Positions 12,638 through 24,936 of a stretch of 64,000 nt of DNA are shown one piece after another; positions within the stretch are counted from its first letter, which is position 1, and each line of letters begins with the position of its first letter. The position numbers and the translations under genes were made by a program. The DNA comes from Breviolum minutum Mf 1.05b.01 (Eukaryota > Sar > Dinophyceae > Suessiales > Symbiodiniaceae): NCBI GenBank assembly GCA_000507305.1, contig DF239214.1, positions 124,819 through 188,818 on the forward strand, read 5' to 3'. Under the pieces are notes generated by a model. It ran no database searches. It was not told the origin of the DNA and saw only the letters and a list, made by a program, of their open reading frames with translations.

Positions 12638-12938
12638 TTTGCGGCAAGATCCATTCGTTGAGATGGAATTTTTCCACCTGGGAGCTGCTCCATATATCAG
12701 ATTCCACTTGCTGTGAGTTATTTGTTTCACCAAAGGCAACCCGCAGGACCTAATGAAACGCAAGGATTTCTCCTTGATCCAAGCGAGCTGATAAGACTTC
12801 TTCCGATGATTCCAGAGCAGTTTTAGGTGGTGTATCTTCACAAGTTTCTTTAACCGATGATATCTTTATACTACAGTTTGATAGGTTATCTTGTTTCCGC
12901 CCTTCCAAAAAGAATTATTTTGAGATTGCAGTAACCTT

Positions 12939-13208
12939 ATGGTAAGGATTTCGCAAATAAAAAACGTCTTCCAATGTTTTGATAACAATCCCATGGCTTA
13001 TGAAACCCTTTCGGATTTCTTGCTTGGAAAAGGTATCAATTTTTTCAACCTATCCAAGCAACTAAGGTTGGGAGACGGATCATTCTTGGTCCACACCTTT
13101 TGGTCCCCAAATGAGCCAAGAATGATGGCTTTGATCAACTATGCATTGAAAAATGCTGGCTTACCAACCAATGCGTCAAGCGCCAATTCGCAAGCCACCA
13201 TGGGTTAA
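12939..13208 (+). CDS. Likely terminal exon of a + strand gene, unrecognised
   Basis: The + strand reads AYETLSDFLLGKGINFFNLS, then LGDGSFLVHTFWSPNEPRMM and ALINYALKNAGLPTNASSAN, ending TAA at 13206-13208. The most convincing part begins after CAACTAAG|G near 13066. The AT-rich island starts immediately after the stop. No competing minus frame and no family recognised. Confidence 0.4.
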   Translation: MVRISQIKNVFQCFDNNPMAYETLSDFLLGKGINFFNLSKQLRLGDGSFLVHTFWSPNEPRMMALINYALKNAGLPTNASSANSQATMG

Positions 13209-13209
13209 A

Positions 13210-15629
13210 ATCAATATTGAAATTTCAGATGTTAGATAAAGAATTAAAGACATATAAGATGATATACATATATAATGGTAATCAATATATATCTTTTATT
13301 ATGCATTGATTTTATAAATATATAAATGATTATGAATATAATATATTTATATATTGATATTATTTATATATTGACACAATTATTTAATTTAATGAAATTG
13401 TTAGATTCAATTTATATATAAATTATGATTTATTTAAAATATAAATTAATTGATATTTTAATTTAAAAAATATATTATATATAATATTAAATTTATATTT
13501 ATTTTTGTTTAGTAAAGATTAATTGAATATAAATTAAATAAATATTTGAATTATTAAAATAATTTTGAAATTAAAGAAAAAGATAATTATAATAAAATTT
13601 AAAAAATATATATATAATTATANNNNNNNNNNNNNNNNNNNNNNNNNNNNNNNNNNNNNNNNNNNNNNNNNNNNNNNNNNNNNNNNNNNNNNNNNNNNNN
13701 NNNNNNNNNNNNNNNNNNNNNNNNNNNNNNNNNNNNNNNNNNNNNNNNNNNNNNNNNNNNNNNNNNNNNNNNNNNNNNNNNNNNNNNNNNNNNNNNNNNN
13801 NNNNNNNNNNNNNNNNNNNNNNNNNNNNNNNNNNNNNNNNNNNNNNNNNNNNNNNNNNNNNNNNNNNNNNNNNNNNNNNNNNNNNNNNNNNNNNNNNNNN
13901 NNNNNNNNNNNNNNNNNNNNNNNNNNNNNNNNNNNNNNNNNNNNNNNNNNNNNNNNNNNNNNNNNNNNNNNNNNNNNNNNNNNNNNNNNNNNNNNNNNNN
14001 NNNNNNNNNNNNNNNNNNNNNNNNNNNNNNNNNNNNNNNNNNNNNNNNNNNNNNNNNNNNNNNNNNNNNNNNNNNNNNNNNNNNNNNNNNNNNNNNNNNN
14101 NNNNNNNNNNNNNNNNNNNNNNNNNNNNNNNNNNNNNNNNNNNNNNNNNNNNNNNNNNNNNNNNNNNNNNNNNNNNNNNNNNNNNNNNNNNNNNNNNNNN
14201 NNNNNNNNNNNNNNNNNNNNNNNNNNNNNNNNNNNNNNNNNNNNNNNNNNNNNNNNNNNNNNNNNNNNNATAATAATATCTAATTTATTTTTTTTTTAAT
14301 AAAATAAATAAATAAAAAAATATAATTATTTTAATGATAAATTAAATCTAAAATATCAAATAATTATATATATATTTTTTTTTAATATTTAAATATTTTT
14401 CTTTTAAATACTAAATATATAAAATAAATATATAATTGATATGATTATTAAACCAAATTATTGGATAAATCCGTCCAAGATAAAAAGGTGTATTCAACGG
14501 CCTATAGTGCCACAGGGACAGATGCTTTGTTGAAGGCAATTCCTAGCCTGAATCAAAATACGTTGATGTTAAATATTGCATTTCGAGTCACTCTCTTCAT
14601 ATGATTTGGCATTACCATCTTTAAAATAGGTTTGGCATATTTATTTTACCACCAAAATTTAGATTCCCAAGGCCATCATATTTTCTTTCGCAACGTTGCT
14701 TATCACCTTGCCCAATGTGTGTGTGCCCAATCCAAATTAGAGCCAACGGATTTTTTTCCCGAATAATCCCCAATAATGATCTGCGGATATCTTAATTATT
14801 GGCCTCCCAGATATATATATTTTATCCTGGAAAAAAATTTTCCCGATATATATTGGATTATATTATTACCAATCCTTTCCAGCATCAGACCCAACAGATT
14901 ACAGGTTTTTCCCCATGGGTGAGTGGGATTCGATATCTTGATCTGAAATATAAATATTTTGATATAAAATAAGAATTTAAATAATAAGAAATCGGATTTG
15001 AATCGGACCATTAATTATGGAATTATCCGGGGATATAATTGGTAAAATGGTAACCTTGTTGGCATTTATAAATGGAAGTATCGATCAAAATAAAATTTTA
15101 TTATTTGGATATAATTGCCAGGAATACCAGATTCATTATTTAACCATTGATTTGCATCGAGGCCTTCACGGGGCTTGCAGCAAACAATTGACACGACTTT
15201 TCGTATGACATACATCTGACTTATATTAAGAAAATAAACCAATACCTCCTTCACAGGTATTCCCAACAATACCAAATTTTGCGTTTTTTTTTTCTCGTGT
15301 CTTTGATCTGTTCTTAAGTACTTGACCTGTGGCAGTAATAGCATTCCAATAAATATATTTTTTTTTAAAAGAATTTCACTATATTTTAAAGTTCCCTTGC
15401 CTTGCCAAACGAAGCTCGATTATAAGCGTAATGGGGGGGGGGGTTCCATGTCTTTATTCTTAGCTTAAAATTCCTGTGGTATTTTCTTTTAAATCATTAT
15501 TATTNTTATTATTATATATTTTTTAATAAATTTAATAAATTATTTTAAATATATTATAATATTTTACCAAAAATATTTAAAATAATTATTTAAAATATAT
15601 TTATTATAAAAATTCAAATTAATATTAAT

Positions 15630-15660
<31 letters not shown>

Positions 15661-15780
15661 TTTTGATATATTATAAATATTTTAATAAAAAAATCCTAAT
15701 ATATGTATAAAATACCAATCAATTATTAAATTTATTTTTTTTGTAAGTACCTCAACATAACAATAAATTCCACAAGATGT
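13210..15780. other. AT-rich island, no genes seen
   Basis: Outside the gap, 13210-13622, 14270-14460 and 15480-15760 are almost pure A/T with TATA, ATTT and TTTAAA runs. The middle (14460-15480) is milder and holds only short, TA-flanked open frames that I do not believe. Contains an N at 15505, an ATTT tetramer array at about 15632-15662 and a run of G at about 15434-15443. No tRNA or organelle gene recognised. Confidence 0.8.
13623..14269. other. Assembly gap (647 N)
   Basis: A run of 647 N bases, not sequence. The flanks are about 85-90% A+T, so the gap probably reflects failure to assemble AT-rich repeats. Confidence 0.98.
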
Positions 15781-16954
15781 TTGGCAAGACTAAAGTTTTT
15801 ATCTTTTTAAATGATGAATAAGTTCTTTGATAGGTTCGTTAAATTTGCATAGTGAATATGAATTGCAAGGACCTCAGAAAAAAGGCCCACTTAACACAAA
15901 CCCTTCACACCTTCTGAGTGTGGAGGCCGGAAACTTTTTTTGTCCCTTTCACAAAGAGATCGACCCTCAACTGCTGTCTTGAGAAAACCATCCAAATTTT
16001 GAGCTTTGACCCAGAGAGGAAAAGACGTCTGTTTTGGATTTTGTCATTTACAATTTTGGAAATTCAGAAGTCAAATCATAGCACACTGAAACCATTGCAT
16101 TTCATGGAATAGCTGAAGGCCTATACAGCGATCGCCCCTGCCTAGTAGCAGTTGCAGACCTGTATCAGATTATCTCTTACTACGCAGATTTGAATGGATT
16201 CCTGATTGGTGCTCTGCACCTAACGATATAGCGCTTGAAAAAGCCCACAAACCCTTAGAAAACCCTACAACTGAACTCCAAGTTGTCTTATAGGGTTTCG
16301 TCATGTTTCAGTTTTATACTTGCATTGTGTACTTCTAGTAAGGTGTCATATATGTATATATATATATATGTATTTATATACAAACAGATATTCACAGAGT
16401 GATTTGGTCTATAGACATGATAAAGCTACATGAGGACACATGTGGTGGGTTTCAAAGTTACATTTGTGCTATTTCAGTCAAATGTTGTGAGGACTCCTCG
16501 CAACGAATTTCTGACCTCTGGGAATTCCGGACACCAAAGGCAGCGACCTGTCTGCACAGTGGATGTGCGTATGTGATGGTTGAAGTGTTGGACCCTTTCT
16601 TAGTGTGAGATCCATTGATATACGATATAGTGTATTGACCTGTAGAGTTTAGGAATTGGTTCGAAGCCTTTTTTAACAAGTCTGTCAAACATAAACAGAG
16701 GGCCGAAATTGATATGAAACAAATCAACATAAACAGTGTGAAGAAATAGACAACGGAGGTTTCCATAATTTGGATTCATCAAAATCAGCGATTTTTGGAC
16801 AGAACATTGGATGGCATCCAACTCAGAAGGTGCAAGGTTGAAACTTAGTCAGGGATATTCAACTTTGAAGGGGTAAAGCTAAATAACCCATTGAAAACAC
16901 ACTAATACATTGACATATTGTTTGATAAACATGTTTCAGACTTTTGGTTTCTTC

Positions 16955-17085
16955 AAAATGATGATCCCGTTGACCGTGAAACGAAAATTCTGCCCTCACG
17001 GCGAAAAAAAATTGCCTCACCATCCACGATGGTCCCGTTGCTGTCGACGACCTCATCCCGAGCAGTTCTTCGGGGAAGTGTCCGG
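16955..17085 (-). CDS. Candidate exon, frame uncertain
   Basis: One minus frame reads TLPRRTARDEVVDSNGTIVD, then GEAIFFRREGRIFVSRSTGS, with a balanced, acidic/basic composition that looks genuine. Two + frames are also open here. Not recognised. Confidence 0.3.
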
Positions 17086-17738
17086 TTGTATATAAATGAT
17101 GGCTTCTGCATGATACTTTAGACTGTATACCATCCGTTGCCCTGCCAAAAGCATCGAAAAGAAAAAAGTGTTTGATAGCCCCCAAACTGGGCATATTCAA
17201 GCCTCTGAAACAAACATGTAGCAATGTAGTTGTTGTGTGCTCCTTGTATCTCGTGGTATGTGTGGTACTAGTACCTATGCCGATCCTCAAAGACTAGGCA
17301 TTTTCCACCATCCACTTCCAATAATTTTCGATCATCTTTGTTGCTAAAACAAAGGGTTTCAGCAGCTACTTATTTTGGTAGCCATATCCCAGTCCGTACA
17401 TGTGCCTGTTCCCAGGTATGTAACAATTCACCTGGCAAAAGTACTCATAATCAACACTAATCCCTGGTCCGCGGTTGTCCAATTACAAGATGCGTGTAAT
17501 TTTTCCAAAACTCGGTATTTTAGGAATTATTCCTCTGGTGATTCCTGTGGACGACTTGAGGGCATCAATTTTGAGGTACTTAGCTATGTTCCTCGCATAC
17601 CCATGACGATGCACGAAGTCTGTTGGTCTCTTTGTTCGCAGAATGGGCCACCCCTTACCCAACTAAATATAGAGGGTGTTTGACTGTTTGACCAGATTTT
17701 TCAGAAGCAATCCATTTCACAAGCATATTATCATATTG

Positions 17739-17890
17739 TTATGTAGTATCACACTCACATTTGCTTGTTCCTTGGCTCAGCACCACCGCGGCAGCAGTAG
17801 TCCCGAAGCATGCTCCAGTCCAATCTGAGCAGGTCTCACGGAGTTGACAATTGAGAGCATGAAAAGCATATTGTAAAACTCTTGATAGGA
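17739..17890 (-). CDS. Candidate exon, weak
   Basis: Minus strand reads LQYAFHALNCQLRETCSDWT, then GACFGTTAAAVVLSQGTS, with four cysteines in the segment. No family recognised. Confidence 0.3.
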
Positions 17891-17970
17891 AGAATGATGA
17901 TGCTGAAGATGAATGCTTCACTACTATAATTTGACTCTTTGTGGTTGGATCATATGCAACATACATATAT

Positions 17971-18018
17971 GATTATATGATTATATGATTATATGATTAT
18001 ATGATTATATGATTATAT
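17971..18018. repeat. 8-bp tandem repeat GATTATAT x6
   Basis: Six perfect tandem copies of GATTATAT followed by ATGTAGGTATATG. Simple satellite, no function proposed. Confidence 0.9.
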
Positions 18019-19682
18019 ATGTAGGTATATGCACATGACATGCATATATTAAATTTGCCATATAAGACACTTCGCGACACTGGTGCAAAATTCTTAATGG
18101 TACTGATTTGAGATATTCAGCTGACATCAGTCAGCATCAATAACCAAACAGGCCATACATCCGCAGCACCACCATACCCTGCGCCAAATTGCATTAGATT
18201 AGAAATTGTCTCAAGTTTCACTGCTTGACATTCTAAAAAGTATCTGATCATTCGCTGTATCCAAGTAATTTGCATAGGGCGTATCTGATCTCTGATCATT
18301 CACCTTCAACGTTTTCCAAAAGTGTCGTCACCCCAAACCACCCAAAATCGAATCATCCAACCCAAAGGTCGACCTTCGGGCACTGGTTCAGTGGCCGAGG
18401 CCAGGTCGCAATATCTTCCTTGAAAGGAATTTTGGATGTGGGAATTTTGGTCCACCTCTTTAAAATGGACCATGGATTTCTGGGCGTCAAGTTGTGTATG
18501 AGTATACAATAGGTATATATAGATATAATATATATATATACATATATTTCTTTTAATTCATGGGCATTGGTGAATGGGCCTTCTTAAATTTCATCAACCT
18601 CCAAGTTCCTGAAATGCAAAACAGGGACCATTTTTAGGGAACCCATTCCACTCAGGAACCCATGGAAGGATGTCCCCATGGGAACTACAAGTGCCATGGA
18701 CGTTCAAACGTCCCTTGTGGTCTCAGTCATTGGCAGTCTTCATTCAGCACAGGCATTGCCAAATGTCAAATGTTCGTCCGTTACTAACGTAATGAAATAA
18801 GTTCCTCCCTGAGCCTTGTATTTATTGTCGCCCGCATGATTGCCAACACGGTGAGAAAACTCTGAACCACCCCCACCTGGTGGCAACAGGGTAGGTATGC
18901 CCGCCAACGACCAGGTCTTACTGGATCCAGTCTGGGTCTCCCTGACGTGCGAAAAGCGATGAACACTGGGTGGATCTGACTATGTTGAAACTGAAAAAAT
19001 GTTGTGATTGTCCAAATTCTCATCTATCAACCTGCAATGTTTTTGATGAAAAAAGCTGTGGCTCAATTTTCCGTTCCGAACAAAAAAAAGATCCTGCCTT
19101 GAATAATTCTAGTTCTTTCCAACACCATCACAAAGGATTCCTCCAAATCATAGTCATATGTAGTTCTTCAAAACTTTCTTTATACATCATGGTCTTCTAA
19201 TCCTAACAACAAAAATTATATCGCAAACACGTCTCTTCAAATTTTCCCCCATGAATTTTCTAGTTCCCATTTTCCTTCCCTTCGCTTTAAGCTGGCGAAC
19301 CAGTTGAAGCCGTGATTCAAAGCCACGAAGGCGACTTTGCGCACTCCTGGGTAACAGTCTTGCAGGAGGACGGTGGGCATGGCGGGGTGTACTAACTTAA
19401 ATAGATTTTCCTGGAATTGTGGCTACTTATTATGATAATATCAAGATGGGAAAAAAGCAAGGCTTTTGGGAGAAATTTCTCGATTCCATTCTCCTTACAA
19501 CGTGTATAGATATGATAGAATATATATCAAAGGAATGCTTCTGAAAATGGTGGCATCCCCAAATCCTTCTATCTCAAATGGATATGTGAAAGCAAATGGA
19601 GACCATTGACTTTTAGACAACAGCCATGTCTGAAACATGCGATCGCCGAAATAAAACGATGGACGTCAACAACAAATCCGTT

Positions 19683-19811
19683 CTAGTTGCTGGTTTTTCA
19701 CCAACCCATCTGAAAAATATGCGAACGTCAAATTGGATCATTTCCCCAAACATTCGGGGTGAAAATAAAATCCTATTCTTGAAAATAAAAATGTTTGAAA
19801 CCACCACCTAG
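19683..19811. mobile_element. Family A palindromic element, copy
   Basis: Begins CTAGTTGCTGGTTTTTCACC and ends TTTGAAACCACCACCTAG. It is about 30 bp longer than the copies at 30-128 and 33393-33490, with extra sequence around GAACGTCAAATTGGATC. No clear flanking duplication. Confidence 0.75.
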
Positions 19812-19838
19812 AAAACCTATGTGAAACCACCGGTTTTT

Positions 19839-19990
19839 TTAGGGATCTCCACCTTTACCCATCTTGGCCACCGTGCCGAATGTCACGTGCCCCAATGAAT
19901 CGGACCAGGTGTGCCAGTGGCTCATCTCAGCATCAATAGCGACCCAAGAGACCCCCTGAATTCCAAGTGTGTTGGAACATCTCGAAAAGT
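19839..19990 (-). CDS. Candidate exon, unrecognised
   Basis: Minus strand reads SNTLGIQGVSWVAIDAEMSH, then WHTWSDSLGHVTFGTVAKMG. It stops just right of a family-A palindromic element (19683-19811). No competing + frame and no family recognised. Confidence 0.35.
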
Positions 19991-20249
19991 ATAAATGCTT
20001 GGTTGATCTACTGTTGATGTATGTATTATTTTCTGTTAGCTTCGTTCTCTTCCCCCTTGCCCTTACAAAATTGGATTGAAGGTCCTTAAACTCAATGCGC
20101 ATCCAGCAAACCTCCAAATCGGGATCCAGCAAATTGTACAAATTCTTAGATATGGACAAACAAACAATGGGTTTCATCCTCTATGATTCACTAAAAACAA
20201 AAATCAGCACCAGAACCACCACCACCACCATCCTCCATAAAGCTGTCTT

Positions 20250-20430
20250 AGAATCTTTCACCCACGAAGAGTGACAAGTGAAGGTTATGAATCCTGATAC
20301 CTTAGGAGAGATCTTCCTGGGCAATGTCGGCTGATCAGTCCCAGGCACTTCATGGGCCATGTCACCCATCAAACGCCGGAAACGTACCAAGCCCGCGACA
20401 CCCTGAGGGGCGATGGAAAAACGTGGAAAC
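20250..20430 (-). CDS. Candidate exon, unrecognised
   Basis: Minus strand reads FPRFSIAPQGVAGLVRFRRL, then MGDMAHEVPGTDQPTLPRKI and a Ser/Lys-rich end. No competing + frame. The left continuation is a CACCAC repeat read as a Val run, probably not coding. Confidence 0.35.
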
Positions 20431-22213
20431 TGTGTATATATATATTGATATATGGATGTATTGTTATACGTGTTTGACTGTATATACATAATATGTAGTA
20501 TTAGTATGTAATATCATATGTGTTGTCTTACATGGTAGGAAGACTTATAACATGATATATAACGTAATATGTAAGATAAAATATGTAGTACAAAAGCAAT
20601 ACATAATACATTGTATTTAGAATGTATGGTAAATATTAAATAAACAAGATATAGTACATATAATACCTATATGTAGTGTATAGTACTTTCTGACCCTTTA
20701 TATTGTACTGTAAAGTGGAGCTACAAGGTGGTTGCATTTGCTACCTGTAGAGCTTGGATAAACAGCAATGATTGCAACTCTGAGCCGATGCTAATGGTCC
20801 TGATAAATCTGGTAAAGATAGCATGTTGAAACTCCAAACAGAAGCATGAAGTGTCAAGCCCCCCTAGCACAAAAAGGTTAGAAGGCTTGGTCAGAAAGGA
20901 GTCTTTGTAAGTCTTGAATGAGTTCGTTACCGGGAAAAGGATGTCCCTTCACAAGCACCACCCAAATCAAATGCTTTGGATGCTTTTAAAACAGTTTCCT
21001 TCCGTTTACTGTAGGGCCTGCCATCGATGTTCGCACACCTCAATAGTTGAACGGTGGAACGCTCACATGATAGCATGGCCTAAAGAGGCAAGGCTAGCCC
21101 AACAACACATACACATCTGTACCAAAAACAACTGCATGTCTTGTTTTGACATGTGCAGTAAACACTCCACGCCATAGGGTTGATAATGTTGGATATGCTT
21201 GTTCATTCTTCCAATTCGAATCATGCAATATCATACAATAACCATGTTTCATCATCTTTCACCAACTGGTGAGCGGGGGTCATGTGAAGTTCCTTCAGTC
21301 TGACCAACTTGATATGTAAAGTCTGACTGGAGCAGAATACATCCTATTGTCAGTCTTGATGTGAACTCTTTGCAGAAACTGTCCATGTATTTGGCGCTCT
21401 TTTGTTCACGAGACTAATGGATGGGGCAACCCCATGCGATACATGAGGTGGAATCTCAAGATGTTTGCAAAGGTGTATACACATATGTATGTATGTATAC
21501 ATGTATATAATCCATATAATCTATATGTGTATCTAGTTGATTGCTTGGTCGGTTGGATGGTTGGTTGCTCTTCTATTCAGGTATTTCTTTGTTCTATCTG
21601 TCTATGCCTATGTGTCTAATCATATCAAGAATCATTTGTTGGGCATTTTTTTTGAAACATCCATTGTTGACACATGGAATCACCAATGCATATACATATG
21701 TTTTGTTAGAAACCTTACATTTTCACATCTGTCTTAGTGACTTGGTTATGCCATCACGTCTAGTGAAGTGGAAACCGTCTAAGGCCTAGGCCCACGGGTG
21801 AATCAAATCCTGAGGCCATGAAGCAAACAGGGTGGCTGGTGCCAAAATCCAAAGTATATCTATATCCATATCAATTTTCGTATATGTGTATACGCATATA
21901 CATTAGCACATATTTGTGTGTGTGTTATGTCCATATGTATATTTGTAAAATTCGGGAATACATATTCTATCCGTATACAAACGTATTTACGTAAGGCTTA
22001 ATAAAGGTCCAACCCCCTATTCCCGGCTAAGCACTACAGTACTTATGATGGCTGAAGTCTGCTTGAGGGTCTTCGTTTTTTTCCGGAAAAAACGCTCTTT
22101 GAGAGGATGTTCTTGCCTCCAAAATACAAGAGTTGAGCGAAAGAAGGAGTTGTGCCATCATATACCATGACCTGTTTTAAATATTCAGAAATTGAAAAGG
22201 TACCTTGAGCAAA

Positions 22214-22408
22214 CTAGGCGCAGTAGCTGGATGGTGAAACATTAAGAGGTGCAACCTCTTCAGAAAGTTGAGTCCAACTCATCACGGTATACACTCCGTT
22301 CATTGCGAACATGGTGCCACTGGCAGCCAAAACATTACGATCTTCCACTTTCAACTGAAAATAATACTCTACTTGCTGTTGGTTGAAGAGTAGCACATTT
22401 CTAGCCAA
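22214..22408 (-). CDS. Candidate exon, unrecognised
   Basis: Minus strand reads ARNVLLFNQQQVEYYFQLKV, then EDRNVLAASGTMFAMNGVYT. No competing + frame. It has a protein-like composition and lies near the next segment on the same strand (22680-22844), so the two could be consecutive exons of one gene (inference). No family recognised. Confidence 0.4.
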   Translation of the reverse strand: MARNVLLFNQQQVEYYFQLKVEDRNVLAASGTMFAMNGVYTVMSWTQLSEEVAPLNVSPSSYCA

Positions 22409-22560
22409 TTTACTTGAATTTTAAAAGCTAGAAGATTCCCCTGCCGTACTGAACCGTGAGTTGAGGCGTTTTCCTGCCATCATGGTGAATCCACTTAGCA
22501 TGGCTGTTGAAAAGGCCATCGCTTTCCAGTCATCAATTACGACCAAATCTGTGGTCCCCT

Positions 22561-22671
22561 AAACTTGCCTTTTCGAAAATTCAGTTGGGAATGGCAATTT
22601 TATTTGATGTAGGTCTTACAGTAAACAGTTTCTACATCAAGAAATGGCCATTCCCAATGGCAAGTTTCTGA
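22561..22671. mobile_element. Palindromic element with an inserted segment in one arm
   Basis: The left arm holds AAACTTGCC, then about 15 unpaired bases, then TTGGGAATGGC and TTTGATGTAG. The right arm holds CTACATCAAG, GGCCATTCCCAA and TGGCAAGTTT. The two pair over some 35 bp except for the left-arm insertion. It abuts a candidate exon. Confidence 0.6.
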
Positions 22672-22679
22672 AATTTAGT

Positions 22680-22844
22680 TTCAACATGTTTCAACAAGAT
22701 TTCTTTTCCCCAAGTTTGGGGGTCGCCCTCAGAGAGTTCTTTTTTGGCCATGTAGCACCACACCTTGTCGTAGCTGGCCGTTACTGGAGAAGTGGAGGGC
22801 GTGGCTCGACATAGCCTTGGGTCTGTAAGGAACGAGACAGGCAA
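22680..22844 (-). CDS. Candidate exon, unrecognised
   Basis: Minus strand reads CRATPSTSPVTASYDKVWCY, then MAKKELSEGDPQTWGKEILL. The open frame continues to 22632, but that last part lies inside an inverted-repeat element (22561-22671), so the exon probably stops before it. No competing + frame. Confidence 0.4.
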
Positions 22845-23099
22845 AAAGATATATATGTATATGCTCTATATATAATCATAAAGGATACATAGAGGGACTT
22901 GCTTGCACTATCTTACACGTCTGCATACACACAGAATTCTATATTATTGCATAATGTTACGTACAGTACTTGCTTAGTATTGTATGTATATATACTATGT
23001 ACATATATGTGATGCAAAAATCTCAAACTCAAATATCTATGACAAGTCGTAGATGATATAATACGAAATTCGATACGTGATATGTGATACATGCTGCGT

Positions 23100-24900
23100 C
23101 ACAATTAGCATGTCCGCTGGGATAACATATCTTACAGGATATTTATCTATCATACCAAAAGGCTCCAAGCGGTTGAAGTTCTCGGCTTAATATGATATTC
23201 TCAAGGTTAGGATTAGGGACTTGCTACCGATCACTGCAATCCCCTCATGTTTGGCGGAACATCATGGATGGCTTGCCAACATAAGCGTGTTTTGGACCCA
23301 TGTTCGAACAATTGGTTTGAAAATTCATGCAATAACATCATCTTCCACAAGTTACATAATGATAATATGTAAAGAAAACATCCAAAAAAGAACCTCCAAC
23401 TCGATTTTTTGAAGCCACCTATCCCATGAACCATCTTTTTTTGGTCCTTTCAACTTCAAAAAACGCAGTTTCCACCAAAGTGGCTCGGGTGTGGGTGGCA
23501 AGGGTGCATCGCGCCAGGAGCCATTCGCCACTCCGGGAGGACCCTGATCAAAATCCTCAAAGGCCTCGGTGATAGCACTACCAGCAAACCCGTAACATAT
23601 AGTGTGTTATATGTCATATTTTTATATAGCAGGGTGTCTGGTTGGGAATACTCATCACATTTTCTGTACAATATAAAATATATATTATGTGTGAAAAAAA
23701 TATAATATATATATATATAGATACACACGAGTATATCACACAGTATAACTTTGTATATATACTACATTTGTATGAGATAAAATAGTGAAGAGTGAAGGTT
23801 GGGGATGGTTAAGAAGTTTGCTTTAACTGTGTTGGGTATGGATGAAATGTAATTTTTCACGTCCCCGTTGCATTACAATAGGTCCTTATTTGGAAGTACC
23901 AGCGTTTCCAAACCTCACAAGTGGACCAGAATTAATTTGGATAAGAACTGTGCTGAATCACATCGGGGGGGCCCGGAAGCTCTGACTGGTTTTGAGGCTA
24001 GCGACCCAAATTGATGGTAGAGAACGCTTNTGCTGAATCACATCGGGGGGGGCCCGGAAGCTCTGACTGGTTTTGAGGCTAGCGACCCAAATTGATGGTA
24101 GAGAACGCTTTCTTGAAAGGAAAATCGGCGTTCGTGACATTCTTCATGGTCTTCAATGGAAGCTCAAACTACGTCCTGAATGCAGCATATCCTAAATGTC
24201 CTTATTAGCTGCGGTCCGACAGGGTTGGCAGTTTGGAAAGTAACACACCACTGAATGAGAATCATATGACATCAACACATGAGTACAGTATATCTACTGA
24301 TTAGTTCCATCTGCTACTACCTATGTCGGCAGTGGGTTGCTTGGAGGTTTCAATTTAGGCACTTTTTTTTGAGAGAAACAAACCCATCTGTGTAATATAC
24401 ACATACATATATGAAATATCTATGTATCCCATAGAGTTCATGCAAAGACATACATCTACCATTCCATTCCATTTAATAGGAGTTGAACAATCCGTTTGGG
24501 CTCAGCTTCACCGTACTACGTATCTGAGGTCCATACATATGAAGACATGATGCCTCGGTCATGTGGGGTGACACAATAAGATTCCCACATGTTCACTGAA
24601 AAATCGTGATTCTTTGAGAACTGTTTGGATGAAACCTGTGGGGTTCAAGCCCTGAAGTTTGAAAAAAAAACATATTTCATCTCTCAAAGAGGCCGTGTAA
24701 CATTTTTTTTTGAAGGGACGGTGAATCAAATCATGAGGTGTAATTGGATGGAAAGCAAAAAGGTCTTTCCACCTTGGCAGAAGTAGTAGTCATTGACTTA
24801 TTGGCACCTAGCAAACAAACGTAGGCTGCTATCTCGGCTACACTTAAAAATATATGATCGCTAACAGTTGCACTACGACTACCTTCAAAGAATCAACATT
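23100..24900. other. No confident gene
   Basis: Mostly TA-rich and repeated sequence. Around the duplicated join (23951-24110) the minus strand reads KRSLPSIWVASLKTSQSFRA and could be part of an exon. The rest shows nothing I can support. Confidence 0.4.
23951..24110. repeat. 79/80-bp direct duplication around a single N (assembly join)
   Basis: TGCTGAATCACATCGGGGGG through GAGAACGCTT occurs at 23951-24029 and again at 24031-24110, separated by one N. The copies differ by one G in a homopolymer. Two contig ends that overlap were probably joined instead of merged. Confidence 0.85.
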
Positions 24901-24936
24901 TAAAAAAGAATCAAACAATGACAGTACAAAAACATC

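Noticed and set aside
11914..12753. 279-codon + strand ORF
   Set aside because: Rich in Ser, Trp and Cys and includes a read-through of a CTT repeat. Another + frame inside it (12300-12545) has better composition.
13565..14299. Open frame across the N gap
   Set aside because: Nearly all of it is unknown bases, so there is no coding evidence.
13210..15780. Organelle DNA insertion
   Set aside because: Composition would fit, but no mitochondrial or plastid gene fragment is recognisable in the readable part.
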